35,961 bases of DNA from Patescibacteria group bacterium (GCA_018970245.1 JAGWWT010000012.1:1-35961), one strand, 5' to 3'; positions 1-6,684 are shown, numbered from the stretch's first letter. The notes: generated by a model not told the origin, from the letters alone. Numbers and translations: made by a program.

Positions 1-109
1 CAGACCCAGTGGGGTAAGATGAAAAGGTAGGCAATCGAGCGAAAGGACGGAACAAATGTACCAAACCTGGCACGGCAGTTATTTGCTTGAAATCTGGTCA
101 GTAGACGGC
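1..109. repeat. Terminal direct repeat, left copy
   Basis: The first 109 bases are identical to the last 109 (35853-35961). The right copy reads straight into the early promoter and first gene, so the contig closes into a circle of about 35852 bp. P22-type phages package by headful and have permuted ends, so this is most simply an assembly overlap on a circular map and not a physical terminal repeat. A true short terminal repeat is not excluded. Confidence 0.9.
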
Positions 110-214
110 GACCCGATGAAGCGCGTGGGTTCCGGTCGCTACGTCAGCAAGCACAACGTAATCGAGGTTGCTGACCTCGGTTGCCGTGAGGAATGGTGCG
201 ATAATGACGCTTGA
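56..214 (+). CDS. Small early protein, 52 aa, unknown function
   Basis: First gene of the rightward early operon. ATG at 56 is preceded by a clear ribosome binding site (AAAGGA about 8 bases upstream) and by a promoter that spans the contig ends. The product is 52 residues, begins MYQTWHGSYLLEIW and ends CREEWCDNDA. It is soluble, aromatic-rich at the N-terminus, and has two cysteines near the C-terminus. I do not recognise the family. The stop (212-214) overlaps the next gene, whose ATG is at 204, which suggests translational coupling. A host-takeover or regulatory role would fit the position but is only inference. The start of this gene is duplicated at 35908-35961 because of the contig overlap. 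Confidence 0.72.
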   Translation: MYQTWHGSYLLEIWSVDGDPMKRVGSGRYVSKHNVIEVADLGCREEWCDNDA

Positions 215-656
215 GCGAGTGCTAAAAGCCGCCGTGAACGCGATGATTCGCGGACATCATTCCCCTTACTGCTACAGCGCTCACGTTCCCGGCAAGGGGT
301 ACGTCAACGACGGTTCGGCGGGATTTGACCGTGCCGACTACCTCAAGCAGCTAGAATGGTCTGCACGGTGCGAGGTAGATAACCTCGGATTCGCACCGGG
401 CTACGCGGAACCGGGCTACGCTAAGCCCAAGCGCGGCGTGTTGTTTGCCAATTGGAACGTGTTCCCGGACAAGCTGCAGGGTATCCTCGAGCGAATGGGC
501 TACGAATGCGAATGGTCTGACGAATGGGCACTTTGCGACGAATGCGAGAAAGCCGTCAGGACCGAACCGAGCGGGTATTTTTGGGAACCCGCGTTCAAGG
601 AAAAAGAAGGGTCCATCGTTTGCCGGGAATGCTATGGGGATGACGACGATGAGTAG
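204..656 (+). CDS. Early protein with CxxC pairs, 150 aa
   Basis: ATG at 204 lies inside the end of the previous gene. An in-frame upstream start at 168 would lengthen the overlap and lacks a better ribosome site, so 204 is preferred. The 150-residue product (MTLERVLKAAVNAM...) is acidic. Near its C-terminus it has two cysteine pairs, CDEC and, about 30 residues later, CREC, followed by a run of Asp and Glu. This is the usual shape of a treble-clef or zinc-ribbon metal site. The middle contains two near-identical five-residue steps (GYAEP, GYAKP). No enzyme motif is seen. Its stop TAG (654-656) overlaps the following ATG at 649. Function unknown; the zinc site is inferred from cysteine spacing. 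Confidence 0.75.
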   Translation: MTLERVLKAAVNAMIRGHHSPYCYSAHVPGKGYVNDGSAGFDRADYLKQLEWSARCEVDNLGFAPGYAEPGYAKPKRGVLFANWNVFPDKLQGILERMGYECEWSDEWALCDECEKAVRTEPSGYFWEPAFKEKEGSIVCRECYGDDDDE

Positions 657-939
657 GTTTTACTATTCGAAAGCCTACTCGATTTACGGTTCGAGTATGG
701 GTCGCAACGAACATCACGGCGGGAATCCCGTAACACGCTTTCGGCTGCAACGGGTTCCCGTCAATGAGGGTGGTTACGACCCAGGCGGTGCTTACTGGGG
801 AAAGGGAATGCCACTATGGCAGTATGAAGCCGACAACGACGAAGACGACGTAATCACCGGGTTTACCCGTGCGATGGACCGGGAAGATGCGAAGCTAGAC
901 GTGCTTCGCAGGTACCCTACAGCGAGGTTTTACCGATGA
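649..939 (+). CDS. Early protein, 96 aa, GGYDxGGAYWG-type
   Basis: ATG at 649 overlaps the previous stop; a second in-frame ATG at 640 is possible. The 96-residue product contains the stretch RVPVNEGGYDPGGAYWGKG followed by PLWQYEAD and, near the end, RAMDREDAK. From memory, small proteins with the pattern R-V-x-(8)-GGYD-x-GGAYWG-x-G-x-PL are common, uncharacterised orfans of phages and plasmids of proteobacteria. The conserved Gly/aromatic core suggests a compact fold, but no catalytic site is apparent. The stop TGA (937-939) forms an ATGA overlap with the next gene. Role unknown; expressed early with its neighbours. Confidence 0.78.
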   Translation: MSRFYYSKAYSIYGSSMGRNEHHGGNPVTRFRLQRVPVNEGGYDPGGAYWGKGMPLWQYEADNDEDDVITGFTRAMDREDAKLDVLRRYPTARFYR

Positions 940-1139
940 CATATACCGTCGCGGTTATCAACAATTGTCTGCGCCGTGGGCATTGTGTCGGCACCTTCGA
1001 AACAATCGAGGAAGCGCAAGCTTACATTGCCGAGGAAATTCCGCGTACACGTTCCTTCGTAGAATTCGAAATTCGCGAGGGTACGCCACGCGACAGCGGA
1101 CGGACCATTTCGGGCACGCGCCGAAAGGGGGAAGCATGA
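936..1139 (+). CDS. Small early protein, 67 aa, unknown function
   Basis: ATG at 936 shares ATGA with the preceding stop, so translation is probably coupled. The 67-residue product starts MTYTVAVINNC. It contains a helix-like segment FETIEEAQAYIAEEI of the sort seen in small proteins with a beta-alpha-beta layout, and ends in a basic tail (GTRRKGEA). No known motif is recognised. The gene ends at 1137-1139 in another ATGA overlap with the next small gene. Confidence in coding rests on tight packing and start/stop coupling more than on sequence identity. Confidence 0.68.
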   Translation: MTYTVAVINNCLRRGHCVGTFETIEEAQAYIAEEIPRTRSFVEFEIREGTPRDSGRTISGTRRKGEA

Positions 1140-1213
1140 ACGCGCCGAGTAAAGCGAAGTTGCTAGAGACGTTCCGCGATTTGACGCCAGCAGACAGGAA
1201 GGAAGGTCAATAA
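1136..1213 (+). CDS. Micro-protein, 25 aa
   Basis: ATG at 1136 overlaps the previous stop (ATGA) and is preceded at good distance by a purine-rich AAAGGGGG ribosome site. The 25-residue product begins MNAPSKAKLLETF and ends DRKEGQ: a charged, probably single amphipathic helix. Its stop TAA (1211-1213) overlaps the next possible ATG at 1213. The strong ribosome site and coupling are the only evidence that it is translated. Function unknown. Confidence 0.5.
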   Translation: MNAPSKAKLLETFRDLTPADRKEGQ

Positions 1214-1257
1214 TGGATATCCTATGTGCCAAATGCGCGGAACGCGGGCTCATATGA
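1213..1257 (+). CDS. Possible 14-aa peptide or leader with CxxC
   Basis: A 14-codon frame (MDILCAKCAERGLI) links the previous stop (TAATG) to the following ATG (ATATGA). It keeps ribosomes moving across this interval and carries a CxxC pair. It may be a true micro-protein or only a translational relay that lets the next gene be reached. Too short to assign by similarity; low confidence. Confidence 0.3.
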   Translation: MDILCAKCAERGLI

Positions 1258-1400
1258 CGATGTGCGCGGCGTGCGGCAGGGGGTTCCTGCCGCCTGTCAA
1301 TCTCGGCACGGGGCAACCTGTCTACCGATGGGTGAGCCCCAAGGGTGCGCCCGTCTGCGGTCAGGAATGCATCTTCTTGGCAGGTTTGCAAGGGAAGTAA
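1254..1400 (+). CDS. Small zinc-type protein, 48 aa
   Basis: ATG at 1254 overlaps the stop of the 14-codon frame (ATGA). The 48-residue product starts MTMCAACGRGF and continues to VCGQECIFLAG. The cysteines fall as CxxC, then about 27 residues, then CxxxC, with aromatic and Pro-Lys-Gly residues between, which is typical of a small zinc-knuckle or zinc-ribbon fold. No other domain fits in the length. It sits among other Cys-pair proteins of the same operon. Role unknown; binding of nucleic acid or a host protein is possible but not shown. Confidence 0.6.
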   Translation: MTMCAACGRGFLPPVNLGTGQPVYRWVSPKGAPVCGQECIFLAGLQGK

Positions 1401-1402
1401 CG

Positions 1403-1471
1403 ATGATTTACGCTGCCCTCGCGTTCATCGTCGTGTTGATCTTAGAACGTCTGTTCGGAGGCAAACGATGA
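1403..1471 (+). CDS. Single-helix membrane peptide, 22 aa
   Basis: ATG at 1403 has a good ribosome site (AAGGGAAG) ending about 4 bases upstream. The 22-residue product is one hydrophobic helix (IYAALAFIVVLIL) followed by a basic end (ERLFGGKR), so it should insert in the inner membrane with its C-terminus in the cytoplasm (positive-inside rule). The stop is in an ATGA overlap with the helix-turn-helix gene at 1468. Very small phage membrane peptides often tune host membrane enzymes or exclusion, but nothing here identifies a target. Confidence 0.55.
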   Translation: MIYAALAFIVVLILERLFGGKR

Positions 1472-1788
1472 AGCCTGAACAGGTGATTGCCGACATGACC
1501 GCGACAATAGTCAGGCTCAAGCTAGACGTGCCCGCAATGGCCGCTTATGTCGGCGTGCCCGTCTCTACCTTGGTCAAGTGGCTAAACGGTAGCCGAAAGC
1601 CTACCAGTAGCGCGGTGCGCTTGCTAGCCGTGTTAGGGCTTGTTGAAGCCCTGGCACCCGTCATCCACGCGCATCTTATCGAAAGAAAGGAAGGAAGTGA
1701 ATATGCCAGGAACGCCAAAGAATCGAACGCCGGCAATCTGCCCCTATTGTGGGGGCAACTGCCATCGGAAAGCCGTCCAAAAACTTAA
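1468..1788 (+). CDS. Helix-turn-helix DNA-binding protein, 106 aa
   Basis: ATG at 1468 is coupled to the previous gene by ATGA. Residues about 21-43 read PAMAAYVGVPVSTLVKWLNG: the pattern of a Cro/XRE-like helix-turn-helix, with a Val-Pro-Val-Ser-Thr turn and a recognition helix ending in W-L-N-G-S-R-K-P. A second hydrophobic helix follows (VRLLAVLGLVEAL). The last 28 or so residues are coded across the start of the next gene, an 86-base overlap in another frame, and look unlike a conserved domain. It is one of only two likely DNA-binding regulators in the genome and so a candidate ligand for the repeated sites in the control region. That link is inference. Confidence 0.7.
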   Translation: MKPEQVIADMTATIVRLKLDVPAMAAYVGVPVSTLVKWLNGSRKPTSSAVRLLAVLGLVEALAPVIHAHLIERKEGSEYARNAKESNAGNLPLLWGQLPSESRPKT

Positions 1789-2149
1789 AGGGGAACCCAA
1801 GCCCTACCGGCGCATGTACTGTGCTGACGGTTGCGGCCATTACCATTACCGCGACGTTGACACGGATGAAGTCGTCAACATCGGGAAAGGTCCGCGAATC
1901 GCGAAGCTGCCCCAGTCGCACGCAAACGGTTCATTCGACACGCTGGCCGGCGAATTGGGTATCAACGTGGGCGCTCTGCGGTTTACCGCCAAGAATGACA
2001 GCGGGCGCCCGCGTGCCCTAGTCAACTGTTTGTCAGATGCGGATATCGAGTCCCTACCGGAAAGCGACCAAACAACCGTCAAAGCCCTTCACCGACAACT
2101 GCTCACCGTTGCCGCGTGCATCGGGGAATTCCGCAAGCGCGCAAAGTAA
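1703..2149 (+). CDS. Zinc-finger-like early protein, 148 aa
   Basis: ATG at 1703 follows a very strong ribosome site (GGAAGGAAG); upstream in-frame starts lie inside the HTH gene. Residues about 11-50 contain CPYCGGNCHRK and then YCADGCGHYHY, giving a C-x2-C ... C-x3-C-x-H arrangement like a zinc ribbon of the kind used by DNA-binding or topoisomerase-type fingers. The rest (KAVQKLKGE..., TLAGELGINVGALRF) includes a short segment that may be a second helix-turn-helix and a helical C-terminus. It is the last gene of the early operon and ends just before a hairpin. Probably a nucleic-acid-binding regulator; the exact role is unknown. Confidence 0.78.
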   Translation: MPGTPKNRTPAICPYCGGNCHRKAVQKLKGEPKPYRRMYCADGCGHYHYRDVDTDEVVNIGKGPRIAKLPQSHANGSFDTLAGELGINVGALRFTAKNDSGRPRALVNCLSDADIESLPESDQTTVKALHRQLLTVAACIGEFRKRAK

Positions 2150-2165
2150 GCCATAGCCGCGTTGC

Positions 2166-2187
2166 CCGGTGAACGTCAGTTCACCGG
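2166..2187 (+). terminator. Hairpin between convergent genes
   Basis: A perfect 9-bp stem CCGGTGAAC / GTTCACCGG with the 4-base loop GTCA lies just after the early operon stop. It is followed by CCTTCTATTT, a weak U-tract on the plus strand. The stop codon of the opposing primase gene lies within the right arm. It probably ends early-operon transcription and may act in both directions. Confidence 0.65.
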
Positions 2188-4652
2188 CCTTCTATTTCGT
2201 GGTAGCCGTGTACCCGCGCTTTATTCGAACTGGGTCGTTCGGAACTAACGTATACGGCTTCCTTTATCGCTTGCCTGGCGCGGATGACCCGCTCACGATA
2301 TTCGCGGAACATCGTGATAAGAGACGGGTTGATCACCCATTCTGCCTTGCCAGCCGCCTCGCGCTTGCCGTCATCGGTGCGAACAACCCAGTTCGACTTT
2401 TCGAGCATTGCCATCCATCCGAGGATACTCTGATTTGCTTCCCAAGTGCTCATCTTTTCGAACTGACGCCGGCCCGATATCCGCAAGCGCGACAAGTCGA
2501 TTTCTTTTTCGTCAGCGTGTTGAATGATGTATTCCGTTAGCCATTGTTCGGTTGTATTCGTGGAACCGATTTCACCAAGGGCATAGCGGAACGCTGGCAC
2601 AATATACCCTCGCACAACGGAAATCACGCGCTTTACTAAGGCCGCGTCCACAACAGGGTTGAAAGGGCATTCGACCAAGTGAAACAATAGAATAAGCCTA
2701 CCCGTTAAACCTTCCAATTTTCCATAAGCTGTCATATAGGTGTCCCCGGCTTGAATCAAGCGCTCATTCAGCTTGGATGTTTCGTACCACGCTTGAAAAG
2801 ATCGGAATACCTCATAGGCCGCTTCCGAAAGTCGGTAAGTCATTACCGGGAACGAAAAGATCAACCTAAGGGTCTGTTCCCATTGAACCGCGTGCGTCAT
2901 GAAGTCGGGCACGGGATGACCTAAGCGCGTTTTCGATTGCGTAAGCACGGCGGGAATGAAACGCTGCAAGAGGCCATCCGTTGATAGCGCCAACAAGGAT
3001 TCCCGAAACACCTTGGGTTGAATGTTCCCGTAGATCGACACCGCGAGATTGTCACAATGGACGGACCCGGCTCCTACGCGGTCCATTTCGTAACGCTCAG
3101 ATTCATAGCTGACAACCCAAGCCGAACGGTCCTCTCCGCTGCGCTTGTCGGCCAGTTTATAACACCATGACGCCATTTCGTCTAGATGGCACAAGAGCCC
3201 ACGGGGACGATCAGCCGCCTGGCGCACCAATTTCTGACTGGTGATATCCCCGACCGTGATCTTCACGGCAACAGGTTCTTTGGGGCGTTCGGGCACGTCA
3301 GGAGCTTGTGCTCCCATGAGCGCATCTGGGGTACCCCAGAACTTCAAGAACGCTTCCTTGGCGACGCTATAGACCTTTTCGCGGGCTTCCCAATCGAGGA
3401 GTTCTTTCTGGTACCGCACGCGATCTTCGCTTTCGATTTCCTTCAAAGGCGCAAGCATCGGGCGGGAGCCAGGGGATTTCTTGTCGGCGGGGTCGCCTAT
3501 CGTCATGAGCCAAAGGACCGGGGGCACCCGGAAGCCGGGCATCAATTCAAGGCGTGTCCTCGCATCCGCGACGCCACACACGGCGGCAAGGCCAGCGAAC
3601 AAAGGCACAACCAGATCGCACCCAACACTCTCGCTGACCTCTTGAGCCCGAACCCGTAGAATTTCCGGCCACAAGGCGAGGTCGATTTGCGGCGGCAAGG
3701 GACGGAGCGACTGTGATATCTGGTCCGGTGAGGTCGCCGTTACATCTGCGAAATAAGCAGAAGCATCGACCGGGGGAGGCGCCCATCCGTTTTGCTTGGC
3801 AAGATGAAAGATCGAGGCGTCGGTAATCGGCGTGTCGCGATCAATCTTGAAACTCCGCCATTGCTGCAAGATAGCCGGTTCACCGGGGTACTTGTAACTG
3901 GCCGAACTCCATCGGTTCCAGATCATCAGCCCTTCCCGATCCCGGTTCGTACGCACGCTTACCCAGTGGAGGCCCATTCCAACTGCAATCCAATCGGCGC
4001 GGGGACAATCTGGGTTGATGAACTTCAAGGCCGCCTCGATATCTTCCCAAGAACCGGGAGCCGGATCGCCGGGAACCGGCGTTTCCTCTTTGAGTCGGTC
4101 AAGCCAAAGGTTGAGTAGCTCGTCGGGAACAACAGGCAAGCGTGACCAGTGACCGCTCCCCGCCCATTGATAGGGCTCCGCGTGCGGCCAGTCGGCATCG
4201 GCTGGGTGAACGCTAGGGGGCAGCACGTCTTGAACCGACAAGCCCGCGTGCGTCGCGCACCGCAGTTCGAAAATCGTAGCCGGCTTCCCGTTCCCCTGTT
4301 TCGCTGTGACCTTCAGGGACGGCAAGGTGAGCCCGAAGGGCATCTGATATAACAGTTTGCCGTGTCCTGGCTTTCCCGACCTGATGATTACAGCATCTTC
4401 GGCCGCATATAGGGCGTTCACGTTGACACCATAAGCATTTGTCAGGGAGATATCGTCGATATCGAACGCCATTGTGCCGCTATAGGCGTGCAAAAGCCCT
4501 ACGCCCCAGTCAGGGAGTAGAATCGATACATCGGCTAAGGCGGCGCCGCGCTCATTCCAATGTTTCTGCGTCGGGGATTTCTTCCCTGGCGCTATCGGGA
4601 TGAGCTTCCACCCGTGGGCCATGTATTCGGCTATGACTGCGTTTGCAGACAC
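2181..4652 (-). CDS. Primase-polymerase with DUF3987 helicase-like region
   Basis: Replication initiation protein. I choose GTG at 4652 (823 aa), preceded by GAAGG; an upstream TTG at 4724 has no ribosome site. Residue numbers use that start. The N-terminal archaeo-eukaryotic-type primase (prim-pol) domain shows the metal-binding FDIDD (D64, D66), the PGHGK turn (H97) and FELR (E129) followed by PPSVHP. A PriCT_2-like region covers about 200-290. A DUF3987-like region covers about 320-790, with a P-loop-like GDPADKKSP at about 386 and a Walker-B-like LCHLDE at about 491. The P-loop is not a canonical GxxGxGKS, so ATP use is uncertain. It is the only minus-strand gene outside the late operon and probably has its own promoter in the 4653-4745 gap. 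It should prime and perhaps open DNA for the phage polymerase. Confidence 0.88.
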   Translation of the reverse strand: MSANAVIAEYMAHGWKLIPIAPGKKSPTQKHWNERGAALADVSILLPDWGVGLLHAYSGTMAFDIDDISLTNAYGVNVNALYAAEDAVIIRSGKPGHGKLLYQMPFGLTLPSLKVTAKQGNGKPATIFELRCATHAGLSVQDVLPPSVHPADADWPHAEPYQWAGSGHWSRLPVVPDELLNLWLDRLKEETPVPGDPAPGSWEDIEAALKFINPDCPRADWIAVGMGLHWVSVRTNRDREGLMIWNRWSSASYKYPGEPAILQQWRSFKIDRDTPITDASIFHLAKQNGWAPPPVDASAYFADVTATSPDQISQSLRPLPPQIDLALWPEILRVRAQEVSESVGCDLVVPLFAGLAAVCGVADARTRLELMPGFRVPPVLWLMTIGDPADKKSPGSRPMLAPLKEIESEDRVRYQKELLDWEAREKVYSVAKEAFLKFWGTPDALMGAQAPDVPERPKEPVAVKITVGDITSQKLVRQAADRPRGLLCHLDEMASWCYKLADKRSGEDRSAWVVSYESERYEMDRVGAGSVHCDNLAVSIYGNIQPKVFRESLLALSTDGLLQRFIPAVLTQSKTRLGHPVPDFMTHAVQWEQTLRLIFSFPVMTYRLSEAAYEVFRSFQAWYETSKLNERLIQAGDTYMTAYGKLEGLTGRLILLFHLVECPFNPVVDAALVKRVISVVRGYIVPAFRYALGEIGSTNTTEQWLTEYIIQHADEKEIDLSRLRISGRRQFEKMSTWEANQSILGWMAMLEKSNWVVRTDDGKREAAGKAEWVINPSLITMFREYRERVIRARQAIKEAVYVSSERPSSNKARVHGYHEIEGR

Positions 4653-4689
4653 GGACGACCTTCGTTTGAAATTTTTCGCGGGACGTGGC

Positions 4690-4719
4690 TTGACAATGGT
4701 AATGCCAATACGATAGATT
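4690..4719 (+). promoter_or_regulatory. Predicted sigma70-type promoter of the replication operon
   Basis: TTGACA at 4690-4695 and TAGATT at 4714-4719 are separated by 18 bases. The element lies in the short gap between the divergent primase gene and the RHH gene, and points into the replication operon. The -35 matches consensus fully; the -10 matches four of six positions. No RACCCASTGGG-type site is present here. Confidence 0.55.
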
Positions 4720-4745
4720 TGCAAGAAGAAAAGGAGCTAGACCAA

Positions 4746-4952
4746 ATGCCGCGCCGAGAGACGATGGCAGTAAGCCTGACGATCCGAATTCCCCTTGTTT
4801 TGCGGGACGCTTTCAACGTCCGCGCAAGGGAGCATGGTATACCCGCTGAAATCCTGCGGGAACTGATCGAAGGTTACGTAACAGGTCAGTTCCGCGTCCC
4901 GTCTGAAGAAAACAAAGGAGAGGTCACTTATGTCGCTCGAAAACTCGATTGA
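4746..4952 (+). CDS. Ribbon-helix-helix regulator, 68 aa
   Basis: ATG at 4746 follows AAAAGGAG with good spacing. The 68-residue product has the CopG/Arc/MetJ plan: a short strand MAVSLTIRIP (residues 7-16), then helix A (LVLRDAFNVRAREHG) and helix B (PAEILRELIEGYV) joined by a Gly turn. Such proteins bind DNA as dimers through the paired strand, often at repeated sites. As first gene of the replication operon it may autoregulate the promoter at 4690 or bind the repeat array near 35400. Neither is shown by sequence. The end overlaps the next gene by 23 bases. Confidence 0.8.
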   Translation: MPRRETMAVSLTIRIPLVLRDAFNVRAREHGIPAEILRELIEGYVTGQFRVPSEENKGEVTYVARKLD

Positions 4953-5331
4953 CGCCCTACGGGCAGCCGTGGAAGCGCTCACAGCACGCATCGGCGCGAT
5001 TGGCGTTCAGCCTATCGTGTCTGGTTCCATCTCGGTTCCCGCCGCGCCGCCAGCAGCCCCACCGATGGCCGCCGCGCCGCCAGCAGCCCCACCGATGCCC
5101 GCCGCGCCGGCCTTCCTCGCGCCGCCAGTTCCCGTGCCAGTCGCGATCCCGTTCGCAGACACCACCGGGCTGACCCAGTACCTTACCGATGCGTATCGCT
5201 CAATGGGCAGCGCCAAGGGCGCGGCCATTCAGCAGGTGCTCACCCAGCACGGCTACGGTGCCGTCAATGAAGTCCAGCCCCACCACTACGCCAGCATTCA
5301 CGCGGCGGTCGAGTCTCTGCGGGCATCCTAA
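4930..5331 (+). CDS. Pro/Ala-rich linker protein, 133 aa
   Basis: ATG at 4930 has a strong AAAGGAGAGG ribosome site inside the RHH gene. The product has three parts. Residues 1-25 are an amphipathic helix (LENSIDALRAAVEALTARI). Residues about 36-73 are a flexible Pro/Ala-rich linker built from a tandem 10-residue unit. The last 60 residues form a compact helical domain (TTGLTQYLTDAYRSMG...HHYASIHAAVESL). Similar small proteins with that C-terminal domain accompany phage replication genes, from memory, but no activity is known to me. It probably binds another replication protein via the helix and something else via the C-terminal domain (inference). Confidence 0.78.
   Translation: MSLENSIDALRAAVEALTARIGAIGVQPIVSGSISVPAAPPAAPPMAAAPPAAPPMPAAPAFLAPPVPVPVAIPFADTTGLTQYLTDAYRSMGSAKGAAIQQVLTQHGYGAVNEVQPHHYASIHAAVESLRAS
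5041..5100 (+). repeat. Two 30-bp tandem repeats in coding sequence
   Basis: Two adjacent 30-base units (5041-5070 and 5071-5100) differ at one base and are followed by a partial third. Both encode a ten-residue Pro/Ala step in the linker of the 133-aa protein. The repeat is in frame, so gain or loss of units would only change linker length. Confidence 0.9.
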
Positions 5332-5332
5332 G

Positions 5333-6664
5333 ATGAATGCCGCGCTCGATGGGACAATCACTCACGCGCTCCTTGAACACTGCATCAAGGGGAACCTAGT
5401 CGACCCGATGACCCTGATCGGGCAGACCTTCACCTACGAACACGAACACGACCCCCACGCAACGCTTTCCCCTAGCAAGCGTCACCGCTGGGCTGTTTGC
5501 GTGGGTTCGATTCGTGAGGAACGACGCATCCCGGAAGCCGTGGAAACAAAGACCAAGGTCGATTACACGGTAGACCAGGACCGCGCCGAACGGGTGAAGG
5601 TCGCTATCGACTACATTCGCACCCAAATTCACGGCTACGGAAAAGCCTTCAACGTGATAGCCGAACAGAGGGTGGACCCCGCGCCACTGGTCGGGCGCGA
5701 TGACCTGTACGGCACCGTGGACTGCCAACTCTGGTACGGTGATACGTATGAGATCATCGACTACAAGGACGGTATGTCCGAGGTCAAGGTGGAAGGAAAT
5801 CATCAACTCGAACAATACGCGGTCGGGGTACTCGCAAAGGGGGATATCCTCCCTGCGTTCGACAAGGTACGGTTGACCATTATCCAGCCCAAGATGGCCT
5901 TGAAGGGTCAGCCGCCTATCGCGTCGGTCACGGTGCCCCGTGCTGAGGTCGAGACGTGGGCTGCAAAGCTGGCAGCGGAAGCAGCGGCAACGGACGATCT
6001 CAATGCGCCACTGACGCCGGGCGAAAGCCAATGCGGCTACTGCCGCGCCAAGGGTACGTGTCCCGCGCTTGCCGGCAAGGTCATGGAGGAGTTAGGCGTC
6101 ATGTTTCAGCCCGTCAACGCGATCGTGCCCGCGCCGGAAATCGCCCATCAACTCGGCAACCGCGAACCGACTCTCTTGACGCCCGACCAAATGCGTCAGG
6201 TGCTCGAAGCGGCTCCCTTGGTCCGCGATTTCCTTGCCGGCGTCGAAGCGGAAGCGCAAAGGCGCATGGAAGCCGGGCAAACCGTGCCCGGCTTCAAGCT
6301 GGTGCGCGGGCGTGGGTCAAATTCGTGGGCGCTTCCAGAAGCCGAAATCGCGGAAAAGCTACGCGGGATGAAGGTACCTGAAGGCTCGATCTTTTCGGCC
6401 AGTCTGGTATCACCCGCGCAAGCGAAGAAACTGCAATGGACCAATCGCAAGGGAGAGGTCCAGAAACTCACCGATCGCCAGGTCAAGACCCTCGAAACGG
6501 AGTACATAACTCATGCATCGGGTAAACTGACCGTAGTCCCCGAGTCGGACAACCGCGAAGCCGTGATCTTCGACGCGGCAGACCTGTTCGCAACCGTCGC
6601 GCCATCGTTGCCGGTATTCGCGGCGCCCGCGTCGGACCTGGCAATTCCCGCCTGGCTTTCGTAA
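5333..6664 (+). CDS. DUF2800 RecB/Cas4-like nuclease with exchanged N-terminal blocks, 443 aa
   Basis: ATG at 5333 begins one base after the previous stop. The product has the features of phage DUF2800 nucleases of the PD-(D/E)xK superfamily. Catalytic-type residues are D130 (GTVDCQ) and D143-Y-K145 (IIDYKDG), with QLEQY at 158-162. Cysteines C56, C234, C237 and C243 fit a Cas4/AddB-type 4Fe-4S cluster. Oddly, the GTITHALLEHC block with its likely metal-binding H11 comes first and the LSPSKRHRWAVCVGS block with C56 second. In the family as I know it the Cys block precedes the His block. Residues after about 250 form a second, helical region with a Pro/Ala-rich end. Probably processes or recombines replicating DNA together with the ssDNA-binding protein downstream. 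Confidence 0.85.
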   Translation: MNAALDGTITHALLEHCIKGNLVDPMTLIGQTFTYEHEHDPHATLSPSKRHRWAVCVGSIREERRIPEAVETKTKVDYTVDQDRAERVKVAIDYIRTQIHGYGKAFNVIAEQRVDPAPLVGRDDLYGTVDCQLWYGDTYEIIDYKDGMSEVKVEGNHQLEQYAVGVLAKGDILPAFDKVRLTIIQPKMALKGQPPIASVTVPRAEVETWAAKLAAEAAATDDLNAPLTPGESQCGYCRAKGTCPALAGKVMEELGVMFQPVNAIVPAPEIAHQLGNREPTLLTPDQMRQVLEAAPLVRDFLAGVEAEAQRRMEAGQTVPGFKLVRGRGSNSWALPEAEIAEKLRGMKVPEGSIFSASLVSPAQAKKLQWTNRKGEVQKLTDRQVKTLETEYITHASGKLTVVPESDNREAVIFDAADLFATVAPSLPVFAAPASDLAIPAWLS

Positions 6665-6684
6665 TCCCGTAATCCCGTAATCCC
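6661..6684 (+). repeat. Triple 8-bp tandem repeat GTAATCCC
   Basis: Three perfect copies of GTAATCCC overlap the nuclease stop codon and run up to the ribosome site of the next gene. Probably a small slippage product that spaces the two genes. No regulatory role is evident. Confidence 0.8.

Noticed and set aside
930-1391. Minus-strand frame of 153 codons
   Set aside because: It lies opposite the coupled early genes, which have ribosome sites and stop/start overlaps; the translated product shows no domain.
4653-4724. Longer N-terminus of the primase-polymerase from TTG at 4724
   Set aside because: No ribosome site precedes it, it would cover the predicted replication promoter, and the prim-pol homology begins just after the GTG at 4652.
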